Shown: piece by piece, positions 33,467 to 41,110 of the stretch
Layout: each line of letters opens with the position of its first letter
How positions within the stretch are numbered: the first letter of the stretch is position 1
Source: Embleya scabrispora
GTDB taxonomy: Bacteria > Actinomycetota > Actinomycetes > Streptomycetales > Streptomycetaceae
Direction of reading: 5' to 3'
DNA: 64,000 bases
Assembly: GCF_002024165.1 (NCBI RefSeq)
Contig: NZ_MWQN01000001.1
Coordinates: 434,001 to 498,000 of the forward strand
The notes under the pieces: model-generated
Seen by the model: the letters and a program-made list of their open reading frames with translations, nothing else
The model's database searches: none
What the model was told of the DNA's origin: nothing
Position numbers and translations under genes: made by a program

Positions 33467-34121
33467 CCGCCGCGTACTTGACCGCCTCGGCGACCGGCAC
33501 GTCACCGCCGACCACCTCAAGGGTACGACCGATCGTGCCGGGTTCGGCGATCAGTTCGGCCAGGATCGCCGCCACGTCGTCCCGGCGGATCGCGCCGCCG
33601 CCCTCGCGTTCGGACAGCGCGATCAGTCCGGTGCCCGGATCGTCGGTGAGCCGGCCCGGACGCAGGATGGTCAGGTCCAGCGCGCCGCGCGAGCGCAGGT
33701 CCTCGTCGGCCTCGCCCTTGGCGGTCAGGTAGAGCGCGAAGTCCGGGTCGGTATCGGCCGGCGGCGCGGTCGAGGCGCCCATCGACGAGACGATCACGTA
33801 GCGCCGCACCCCCGCGTCCTCGGCCGCGTCCGCCAGCAGGACCGCGCCGCCGTAGTCGACGGTCATGGTGCGCTCACGGGTGCTGCCCGGGCCCGCGCCG
33901 GCCGCGAACACCACCGCGTCCGCGCCCGCCAGGTGCTCGGCGACCTCCTCCACCGAGGCCCGCTCCAGATCGCACACGACGGGCTCGGCACCGGCCGCGA
34001 CCAGGTCGTTCGCGTGATCGGGGTTGCGAATGAACCCGACCACCGTGTGTCCGCGATCGGCGAGCAGGCGCTCCAGCCGAAGGGCGATCTTTCCGTGTCC
34101 ACCCGCGATGACAATGCGCAT
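33450..34121 (-). CDS. NAD(P)-binding SDR-like protein (atypical)
   Basis: 223 residues. It opens MRIVIAGGHGKIALRLERLL, a GGxGxxx nucleotide-binding loop of the atypical short-chain dehydrogenase/NmrA-like group. VVFAAGAGPGS, VIVSSMGA and LRPGRLTD segments follow. The Tyr-x3-Lys pair appears as YLTAKGEADEDLR, so it may be an active reductase, though many relatives are regulators or quinone-binding proteins. The start is ATG; an upstream in-frame GTG has no ribosome binding site. It overlaps the GNAT gene on the other strand at its 3' end. Confidence 0.83.
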   Translation of the reverse strand: MRIVIAGGHGKIALRLERLLADRGHTVVGFIRNPDHANDLVAAGAEPVVCDLERASVEEVAEHLAGADAVVFAAGAGPGSTRERTMTVDYGGAVLLADAAEDAGVRRYVIVSSMGASTAPPADTDPDFALYLTAKGEADEDLRSRGALDLTILRPGRLTDDPGTGLIALSEREGGGAIRRDDVAAILAELIAEPGTIGRTLEVVGGDVPVAEAVKYAAARSRS

Positions 34122-34219
34122 GTATGACACGTTAAATTCACGAACCGGGACATCGGCGCCCGCCGACCCGCGACACGTCCAGGTTCCACTGATCGGCCGC
34201 GCCCCTACAGTCACATGGC

Positions 34220-34723
34220 ATGACGATCACCCCGGGCCCGACCATCGACACCGACCTTGCGCACACCCGCGACCTGCTCTTCGCGTACTACAACGCGACC
34301 GCCGAGGAGGTCGGCCACGCCGGCTGGGCGTCCCCCGACCTGTTGCCCGAGTGGTGCCGCACCGACCACGACGACCCGGCCGACTACTACGCGCACCCCG
34401 GCGCCTACTTCACCGCGCATCTGGCCGGCCGGCCCGCGGGCGGCGTCGGCGTACACCTGCTCGACCCGGGCACGGCGGAGGTCAAGCGCCTGTACGTGCT
34501 CCCGCACGCCCGGGGCCACGGCACGGCCCGTGCGCTGATGACCCGCCTGCACGCACACGCCCGCGCCGTCGGCGCCGACCGCTGCGTCCTGGACTGCCTC
34601 CCGCAGCGCACCGGCGCGATCGCCCTGTACGAAGCGCTCGGCTACCGCCCCATCCCGCCGTACCGGGAATACACCGGCCACGCGCCGCTGTCCTGCTTCG
34701 AACTGCGCCTCGACACGATCTAA
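34220..34723 (+). CDS. GNAT-family N-acetyltransferase
   Basis: 167 residues. The acetyl-CoA loop VLPHARGHGTARALMTRLHAHA is at about residue 94-115 and the C-terminal YEALGYRPIPPY motif fits small-molecule GNATs. It begins with a helical NATAEEVGHAGWAS region. ATG at 34220 is chosen; another ATG at 34215 is out of frame. It is the fourth single-domain GNAT in 33 kb; these share little beyond the fold. Confidence 0.85.
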   Translation: MTITPGPTIDTDLAHTRDLLFAYYNATAEEVGHAGWASPDLLPEWCRTDHDDPADYYAHPGAYFTAHLAGRPAGGVGVHLLDPGTAEVKRLYVLPHARGHGTARALMTRLHAHARAVGADRCVLDCLPQRTGAIALYEALGYRPIPPYREYTGHAPLSCFELRLDTI

Positions 34724-34968
34724 CCACCGGCATCCAAAGCCGCACGATCATGCGAGGGCACGGCCGGCCGCCGGCGAGACTCATGGTGAACCCGACTTCA
34801 CATCGACGCACGGACGCTGCCGAAGTCGCCCATGATCCCCCATTTGCCGTAACCTGCCACGTCGCTTCCCCGCACGATCGGGCGCATTTCGCCCTTTGGC
34901 CTCCCCCGCGCCTCGCAGCCGTTCTATCGTCGCCCCGTTCGGTGTCACCCGTACGGAAGGGGCCGGTC

Positions 34969-36291
34969 GTGACCCGAGGAGGCATCGGTGCGGCGCGCGT
35001 CGGCAAGGCACTGGGGCTCGTCCCCCGCCAGGTCCGCCTCGCCGCCCGGACAGGACTGCTCGCCCAACACCAGGACGGCACCTTCGACGCGGACGCCGTC
35101 GCCCGTGCCGCCGCCGACCCGGGCCCCTTCCTCACCGCCCTGCAACGCGAGGAACCGCTCACCGCCACCGAGGCCGCGCATCGCCTCGGCATCAGCCGCG
35201 AGCGTTTTCGCCGGGTCGCCCGGGCCGCCGGGCTGGCCGTCGTCGACCGGGTGCGGGTCTCGCGCTACGGCCGCGACCTGGAGGTGCGCTACTACCGCAC
35301 GGCCGACGTGGACACCCTGCACCCGCACATCGCCGCCGACCGCGAACTGCGCGAGGCGGCCCGTACCGTGTCCCGCTCGCTGGCCGCCACCAAGGCCGCC
35401 GCCACCCGCGCCCACAATCGCGAACGGGCGGCCAACGCGCGCCGCTACCTGGCCACGCTGGCCCCCGACCGGCAGACCGACCCGGCCGACGTGATCGCCT
35501 TCGCGTGCGCGCTGGCCCGCCTGCACGGCACCGCGCCCGCCCGGCTGCGCCGCTTCATGGCCGACCCGCGCGTGCGCGACATCGCCGAGATCGCCGACCA
35601 GTGCCGCTACAAACCGGACGAGATCGCGGACCTGCTCACCACCTCCACCCCGCGCGCGATCGCCGCGCTGCGTGCCCTCGCCCGACCGCACCGGGTCTGG
35701 GCCACGCTCGGCGTGCCCGCCGAGGACATCGCCCACCGGGTCCCCTCGATCGACCACCACATCAGCACCGACCTGCTGCACGAACTGGCCACCGACCCCC
35801 CGCGCTGGCTGCTCGAACTGCACGCCGACCGCGAGCTCGAACACGCCTCCGCGGCGGTCACCCGCTGGTTGGACCGGGAGTGGCACGCCCAACAGCGGCG
35901 CGCCGAGGCGGTGTGTCGGGCGGCCGAGGCGGTGATCGACCAGCTCGCCGACGACGCGGTCGCCGAACTGTTCGCGCTGCCGGTGGAGGTGGTCGTGGAA
36001 CTGCGCCCGCGCAGCAACAAGTGGACGACCGCGTACGTCGAGGAGCTGCTGCACACCCGCCCGCTGTGGTTGCGCAGCCTGGCCCTGGCCCGTGCCGAGA
36101 TCGCCCGCCGCGCCGCCGCCCGCACACGCCGCGAGACGGCGCGCAGCCAACGCCGCCTCAACTGGCGCCGCACCTGGGCCAGGGCCCTGTCGGTCCCGCT
36201 GGACACCGTGCCCGACACGGTGGAACGCCCCACACCGGCGGCCCTGCACACCGCGCAGACCGACCCCCCGCCCTGGGCCCGCCCCCACTGA
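34969..36291 (+). CDS. Unrecognised 440-residue DNA-binding-like protein
   Basis: 440 residues. I do not recognise a family. Two helix-turn-helix-like stretches occur near the N-terminus: ARVGKALGLVPRQVRLAART (about 6-25) and TATEAAHRLGISRERFRRVA (about 66-85), followed by DRVRVSRYGRDLEVRYYRTADVD. The remainder is almost entirely helical and Arg/Ala-rich, including an ARRAAARTRRETARSQRRLN basic stretch near the C-terminus. GTG follows GGAAGGGG. The 245-bp upstream gap contains only leader DNA. A nucleic-acid-binding role is likely; no enzymatic motif is seen. Confidence 0.75.
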   Translation: MTRGGIGAARVGKALGLVPRQVRLAARTGLLAQHQDGTFDADAVARAAADPGPFLTALQREEPLTATEAAHRLGISRERFRRVARAAGLAVVDRVRVSRYGRDLEVRYYRTADVDTLHPHIAADRELREAARTVSRSLAATKAAATRAHNRERAANARRYLATLAPDRQTDPADVIAFACALARLHGTAPARLRRFMADPRVRDIAEIADQCRYKPDEIADLLTTSTPRAIAALRALARPHRVWATLGVPAEDIAHRVPSIDHHISTDLLHELATDPPRWLLELHADRELEHASAAVTRWLDREWHAQQRRAEAVCRAAEAVIDQLADDAVAELFALPVEVVVELRPRSNKWTTAYVEELLHTRPLWLRSLALARAEIARRAAARTRRETARSQRRLNWRRTWARALSVPLDTVPDTVERPTPAALHTAQTDPPPWARPH

Positions 36292-36332
36292 CCGACCCGG
36301 AGCCGGGCCGGACCGTCGCGAGCCGTCGCGGT

Positions 36333-37655
36333 TCAGGCGGGGGCCAGGCCCAGCGCGGTGCGGGCCTCGCCGACCAGTTTGTGCGAGCCCAAAACCACCA
36401 CCAGGCCGCCCTCCCCGGCCAGCTTCCCGGCGCGGCCCAGCGCCGCCGTCACGTCCGGCTCGACGCAGTCGGAGCGCGTCGAGCCGGCCTCCGCACGCAG
36501 CGCGAACAGCGCCGCCGGATCGGCCGCGTCGCCGGACCCGCTCCGGGTCATCACCACGGGCCACTCGACCGGCAGCGCGGCCAACATCCGCGCCGCGGGC
36601 TTCTCGCGCATGACGCCGAAGACGACCACCGGCGGCACCCGATCCGCGGCCCGTGCGTGCCGGGCGATCTCCGGCGCGACGGTGGCCAGCCCCTGGACGT
36701 TCGTCGCCCCGTCCAGCAACACCCGCCCCGACCAGTGCCCCACGCGCGCCGACGCGACCAGTTCGAGCCGCCCGGGCCAGCGGGTCGTGGCCAACCCCGC
36801 CCGCAAGCGCTCGTCGTGGTACGCGGGCACATGGCCGCGCTGTACGAGGGCGTCCACGCCGGCCACCGCGAGCGCGAGATTGTCGTACTGGTGCGCGCCC
36901 GGCAACGTGCACACCAGGTCGCGATGCACCCCCAGGGGCGTCCGTACCTCGAGGAGCGGCGTGCCGCCCGGGCCGCCGTCCCGTGCCTGGACCAGGATCT
37001 CCCGCCCCAGCCGCCACACGGTCAGCCCCGCATGCCCGGCCAATACCTCCTCGGCCGCCTCGGCCGCCTCCGCCGACAGGCGGCCGAGCAGCACATGGTC
37101 CCCGTCCGCGGCCGCGCCGACCTTGGCCCGGGCGATCTCCGCCTCGCTCCCGCCCAGCCGCTCGGTGTGGTCCAGGCCGACTCCGGTGAGCACCTTCACA
37201 TCGAGTCCGAACTTGCGCACCACCGTCCGCTGTCCGCCGATGTTGGCCTCGGCCGCGACCAGTTCGACCTCCGCCCGCCGAAAGTGCGCCGCCGCCGCGG
37301 CGGCGTGCAACGACGAGGCGTTGTAGGCCAGTCCGGTCGCCCGGATCGCGTCCAGCACCTCCGTACAGGCGGCCGCGTACTGCTCTTCGGACACCGGCAC
37401 CCCGTCGACCCGGATCCGCTCGCGCGGCTCCTGCAGATGCGGACTCGGCATGCTCCCCACCCGCAGCCCCATCCCGTTCAACGCCGCGACCGCGAACGCG
37501 CACGTGGACCCCTTGCCGTTGGTCCCCACCACCTGCATCCCGCGCAACGCCCGCTCCGGATGCCCCAACGCCGCCAACAACTCCGGAAAGTGCCGCCCGT
37601 TCCCCCGCACGCGGTGATACTCCTCGACCACGTGCACACATTCGCGATAGTCCAT
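36333..37655 (-). CDS. FolC/Mur-ligase-like protein
   Basis: 440 residues. The P-loop GTNGKGST (about 44-51) with SPHLQEPRERIRVDGVP downstream is the folylpolyglutamate/dihydrofolate synthase signature. Mur-ligase middle motifs (LTGVGLDHTERLGGSEAEIARAK) and a C-terminal domain with DGATN and GVMREK follow. It uses ATP to join an amino acid to an acid substrate, classically glutamate to folates. The protein is complete, so it could be the cell's folC or a paralogue. The gene stands alone, and the 1.2-kb region upstream is non-coding or unassigned. Confidence 0.88.
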   Translation of the reverse strand: MDYRECVHVVEEYHRVRGNGRHFPELLAALGHPERALRGMQVVGTNGKGSTCAFAVAALNGMGLRVGSMPSPHLQEPRERIRVDGVPVSEEQYAAACTEVLDAIRATGLAYNASSLHAAAAAAHFRRAEVELVAAEANIGGQRTVVRKFGLDVKVLTGVGLDHTERLGGSEAEIARAKVGAAADGDHVLLGRLSAEAAEAAEEVLAGHAGLTVWRLGREILVQARDGGPGGTPLLEVRTPLGVHRDLVCTLPGAHQYDNLALAVAGVDALVQRGHVPAYHDERLRAGLATTRWPGRLELVASARVGHWSGRVLLDGATNVQGLATVAPEIARHARAADRVPPVVVFGVMREKPAARMLAALPVEWPVVMTRSGSGDAADPAALFALRAEAGSTRSDCVEPDVTAALGRAGKLAGEGGLVVVLGSHKLVGEARTALGLAPA

Positions 37656-38633
37656 GACCCCCGATCGTGTCACCCCGAGCCACCTTTCGACCACCCACCG
37701 TCGCGGCACTCGCCCGAACCGCAACGGCCGGTGCCCGTGCGACGGTTGCCCACGGCTCGCGGCCCGGTGCGCGCGTTTTCGCGTGCGCTCGTGGCGTGAC
37801 GCCGGGTGAGCGGCCGGCCGGACCGCCGCGCGCTTCCGGGGCTCCTCGTCGGCGTGGCGACGGAGGGAGGCCGCTCGCGTGGTGGGGCCTCGTACGTGTA
37901 CAACTCCTACAGCACCCCCCTGCGACCCGCGCGCACGACACGCCGCGCCTCGGGACGAGCGCGGCGCCGCGCCGCAACGCGTCGAAGCGGTGTCGTCGGC
38001 GGGGGCGAAATGGTGCGACGCGACCCATTGGGGGAACGATTGCGCCACCCGGCGGGCGCACACCACCCACACCCGTGCCGCACCACCCCGGGCCTGACCT
38101 GCACCGATACCACGTTTGCCCAGGTCAGTGCGTTGTTGACACCGCGCCCGCATCGCCCAGTACGTTCGACCCGGTCCACCGCAGGACGACCGGCAGGAGA
38201 ACACCCTCCCCGAGCACGCGCACGCCTCCGGGCCACAGGTGGCACAGCCACCGGGCGCCAGGTCCGGAACCGACGTGACACGCGCCCGGGAGGCCGCCCC
38301 ACGCGGCCACGAACGGCAGAGCGGCACCCGTGCAGCCGCCCCGCCGGACGCGAGCACACCCCACGCCGGAAGGTGAGACCGCGGCAGAGCCCGGTCGCCC
38401 AGTAGACAACGACCACCGCGACCGACAGCCAGCCGGTCCGGGGCCGGCCCGAAGGGTGACCGGGTTCCCGCTGCCGTCCACCCGCACCGTCGAGCGGGCC
38501 GCGGGTCCGTCGCCAGGGCGAAACCGAATGGCCGGCTCGTCCGTTGTACCGTCACTGCATCACCCGCCCGGCGCATACACCGTGTCGAGCGCGACCGCAG
38601 CGATCCACGACGACCCGGCGAGGGGGCCACACG
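37656..38633. other. Long region without a supported gene
   Basis: About 1 kb between the folC-like gene and the leader of ppm. Open frames exist on both strands, but all are Arg/Pro-rich shadows without domains or good ribosome binding sites. A TTGACA hexamer at 38136-38141 with TACGTT 19 bp downstream is the only promoter-like element I noticed. No tRNA, rRNA or known riboswitch is apparent. A large untranslated leader, a small RNA or an eroded gene are all possible. Confidence 0.6.
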
Positions 38634-38882
38634 GTGCCGCAGTTCGACCGCGACGCGGCGCCCCGCGCCGGCCACGCGGTCGGCCGCACCCGCGTGTTCC
38701 GCCCGCGTACCCCGCTTCCCGCCACCGCGCCGCGCGCCGGGCGCACCCGCGCAGGCCGGCTCGGTTCGGCTCCCGGGGCGATCCTGACTATCGTCGGACA
38801 CCGCGCCCGCGCCGATGCCGGACCCGGAGCCCACACCATCGACAACGCCATCGAAGCCAACGCCATCAAGGAGATGATGTGA
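38634..38882 (+). CDS. Possible small ORF coupled to ppm
   Basis: 82 residues from GTG with GGGG upstream, ending in a TGA that overlaps the ppm GTG start by 4 nt (GTGA), as in coupled actinobacterial genes. The product is Arg/Ala-rich with no recognised domain. The overlap is the only real support, and the ppm ribosome binding site AAGGAG lies inside its last codons, as it would by chance too. Confidence 0.27.
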   Translation: MPQFDRDAAPRAGHAVGRTRVFRPRTPLPATAPRAGRTRAGRLGSAPGAILTIVGHRARADAGPGAHTIDNAIEANAIKEMM

Positions 38883-39760
38883 CCGACCGCGAGCAGACCA
38901 GCTTCGCCGATCTCGGCAAGGTGCTCGTCATCATCCCCACCTACAACGAATCGGAGAACATCGAGCCGATCGTTGCGCGCCTGCGCGCCGCGGTGCCCGA
39001 CGTCGACGTGCTCATCGCCGACGACAACAGCCCCGACGGCACCGGCGACATCGCCGACACCCTCGCCGAGCACGACCCGCACGTCCAGGTCATGCACCGC
39101 GCGGGCAAGGAGGGGTTGGGCGCCGCCTACATCGCCGGCTTCCGCTGGGGCATCGATCGCGGTTACGACGTCCTGGTGGAGATGGACGCCGACGGGTCGC
39201 ACCAGCCCGAGCAGTTGCCCCGACTGCTCGAAGCGGTCCGGGACGCGGACCTGGTGCTCGGCTCGCGCTGGGTGCCGGGCGGCGGCGCGGTCAACTGGCC
39301 CGGCCACCGCAAGCTGATCTCCCGGGGCGGCAGCACCTACTCGCGGTTGATGCTCGGCGTCGACATCCACGACGTCACCGGCGGCTTCCGGGCGTTTCGC
39401 CGGGACACCCTGCTGGGCATCGGCCTGGACGAGGTCGCCTCGCAGGGCTACTGCTTCCAGGTCGACCTGGCCTGGCGCGCGATCCGCAAGGGCTACCGCG
39501 TGCTCGAGGTGCCGATCACCTTCATCGAGCGCGAACGCGGCAACAGCAAGATGAGCAACACCATCGTCGCCGAGGCGCTGTGGCGGGTCACCGCGTGGGG
39601 CGTCGGCCGCCGGGTCGGCAAGTACGCGGACAAGCCCACCCCGGAACTCGCCCCGAGCAAGCCCGCCGATCGGACCCCGGACGCCGCCCCCGCCCCGGGC
39701 GACGCCGACCCCACCGCCACCTCCGGCACCACCACCGGTGCCACCCCGCCGAGGACGTGA
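38879..39760 (+). CDS. ppm: Polyprenol-phosphate mannosyltransferase
   Basis: 293 residues of GT2 glycosyltransferase. LVIIPTYNESENIEPIVARL starts the fold, DDNSPDGTGDIADTL binds GDP-sugar, and EMDADGSHQPEQLP holds the DxD metal site. The VTGGFRAFRR and GYCFQVDLAWRA blocks identify the dolichol-phosphate mannose synthase group. It makes polyprenol-phosphate-mannose for membrane glycosylation (in S. coelicolor, Ppm feeds protein O-mannosylation needed for phiC31 infection). There is no fused Lnt domain. The C-terminus is Pro/Thr-rich and disordered. GTG with AAGGAG 5 nt upstream sets the start; fxsA follows 4 bp later. Confidence 0.9.
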   Translation: MTDREQTSFADLGKVLVIIPTYNESENIEPIVARLRAAVPDVDVLIADDNSPDGTGDIADTLAEHDPHVQVMHRAGKEGLGAAYIAGFRWGIDRGYDVLVEMDADGSHQPEQLPRLLEAVRDADLVLGSRWVPGGGAVNWPGHRKLISRGGSTYSRLMLGVDIHDVTGGFRAFRRDTLLGIGLDEVASQGYCFQVDLAWRAIRKGYRVLEVPITFIERERGNSKMSNTIVAEALWRVTAWGVGRRVGKYADKPTPELAPSKPADRTPDAAPAPGDADPTATSGTTTGATPPRT

Positions 39761-39764
39761 TCTC

Positions 39765-40325
39765 GTGAGTACCGCGCTGCGCCGGGCGGTCAAGCTCCTG
39801 CCGATCGTCGCTCTGCCGCTGGCCGAGATCTACGTGATCACCCTGGTGGGCGGCGCCATCGGCGCGGGCGAGACCTTCCTGCTGATCCTGGCCGGCATCG
39901 TGGCGGGCTCGCTGGTGATCCGGTACGAGGGCCGCCGGGTGCTGAACCGGCTGCGCGCGCTGGGCGAACGGGCGCAGCGCGAGGGCCGGTCCGACCCGGT
40001 CGAGATCGCGGCCCAGGGCAAGGAGGCGACCAAGGCCGCCGCCGACGCGGGTGTGGTCATCCTGGGCGGCGTGCTGCTGATCATCCCCGGCTTCATCAGC
40101 GACGCGCTCGGGTTGTTGTGCGTCCTGCCGTTCACCCGGCCGCTGGTGCGCCGGTTGATCGGCACCGTGGTGGCGGCGAAGGTGGCGGGCAGCGCCCGGT
40201 TGAGCGGCATGACCCGGCAGGCCCGGATCCATCGCCCCGACGGCAAGGTCATCCAGGGCGAGGTGATCGACCCGGACCCGCGGCGGGACGACGAACCACC
40301 GCCACCGCCACGCCCGCTGCCCTGA
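39765..40325 (+). CDS. fxsA: FxsA-family membrane protein
   Basis: 186 residues. Three hydrophobic helices (KLLPIVALPLAEIYVITLVG; GETFLLILAGIVAGSLVI; AGVVILGGVLLIIPGFISDAL) and the FTRPLVRRLI segment are the FxsA signature. The hydrophilic C-terminal tail is Asp/Pro-rich. In E. coli FxsA overproduction relieves F-plasmid exclusion of phage T7; its normal function is unknown. It is separated from ppm by 4 bp, so the two are an operon. GTG at 39765, following GAGGAC, is the preferred start. Confidence 0.85.
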   Translation: MSTALRRAVKLLPIVALPLAEIYVITLVGGAIGAGETFLLILAGIVAGSLVIRYEGRRVLNRLRALGERAQREGRSDPVEIAAQGKEATKAAADAGVVILGGVLLIIPGFISDALGLLCVLPFTRPLVRRLIGTVVAAKVAGSARLSGMTRQARIHRPDGKVIQGEVIDPDPRRDDEPPPPPRPLP

Positions 40326-40329
40326 GCGT

Positions 40330-40376
40330 GCCCCGGGCGGTCGGCCGTCGATCGTGCCCAGCACGACGCCCGGGGC
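40330..40376. terminator. Terminator between fxsA and rbpA
   Basis: GCCCCGGGCG (40330-40339) and CGCCCGGGGC (40367-40376) are exact complements. A second short palindrome, GACGCCC-C-GGGCGTC, lies at 40398-40412. The two lie in the convergent gap after fxsA and rbpA. Confidence 0.65.
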
Positions 40377-40469
40377 GCCACGACCGTGAAGGTCGTCGAC
40401 GCCCCGGGCGTCGGTGCCACCTGTCGACGGGATCCGCACGGGCCCGGAGCGGGCTCGCGCGGTGATCGC

Positions 40470-40844
40470 TCAGGCGCTCTTGCGGTTGTCGCGTGGGTCG
40501 TGGTGGAGGTTGATCCCACCCGACCGCAATACGGCGAGGCGCTCGGCGAGCACCTCTTCCAGCTCTTCCCTGGTCCGCCGCTCCATGAGCATGTCCCAGT
40601 GCGTGCGAGTCGCTTTGTTCTTCTTCTCCTCGGGCGGCGCGCCGTCCACCAGCTGCGCCACGGCGCCGCAGCTGCGGCACTCCCAGTTCGACGGGATCTC
40701 CGCCTCGACGGAGAACGGCATCTCGAAGCGGTGCCCCCGGGGGCATTCGTATTCCACGGTACGACGCGGCGCCAGATCGATACCGCGATCGGTCTCGTAG
40801 CTGGTGGCGCCAAGGCGTGTGCCGCGGAGAGCTCGCTCACTCAT
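40470..40844 (-). CDS. rbpA: RNA polymerase-binding protein RbpA
   Basis: 124 residues, the right size for RbpA. The start LRGTRLGATSYETDRG and the zinc-type core EYECPRGHRFEMPF and WECRSCGAVAQLVDG are diagnostic, followed by EEKKNKATRTHWDMLMERRT and the sigma-binding C-terminal helix. RbpA binds RNA polymerase and the housekeeping sigma factor and helps open promoters; in Streptomyces it is important for growth and basal rifampicin tolerance. An AGGAGG site lies 8 nt before the ATG. A sigma-R-type promoter lies 62-87 bp upstream. The gene neighbourhood (ppm, fxsA) agrees with that around rbpA in S. coelicolor. Confidence 0.95.
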   Translation of the reverse strand: MSERALRGTRLGATSYETDRGIDLAPRRTVEYECPRGHRFEMPFSVEAEIPSNWECRSCGAVAQLVDGAPPEEKKNKATRTHWDMLMERRTREELEEVLAERLAVLRSGGINLHHDPRDNRKSA

Positions 40845-40905
40845 GAATCGTGCCTCCTGGCTGGTAACCCACATCGACAGGTCTTGCTGTCTCGTCCGAT
40901 TGCAG

Positions 40906-40931
40906 AACGCGTGACGGGCCCCGAAGATTCC
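40906..40931 (-). promoter_or_regulatory. Sigma-R-type promoter of rbpA
   Basis: On the minus strand GGAAT (40931-40927) is followed by exactly 18 bp and GTT (40908-40906), the classic sigma-R consensus for thiol-oxidative stress. In S. coelicolor rbpA is known to be part of the sigma-R regulon, which supports the reading. Confidence 0.72.
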
Positions 40932-41110
40932 CGACCGAGCGGTCGACGGGGACGGCTCGGGGTCCGTGACGGTGAGTAGCTACCCGAAAACGGATGATTC
41001 ATCCCATCCCGGGGAGAAAGTGACATAGAACTCGCCCGATCAACCGGAATCGTCCCGAAGACGAGCCGTCGACGCCGTGTGCCGCCACGCGGCGAAACCC
41101 CCGCGGGGCG

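Noticed and set aside
34945-38070. 1041-codon minus-strand frame
   Set aside because: It is the shadow of the HTH-like gene and of folC in other frames, rich in Arg and Gly, with no recognised motif.
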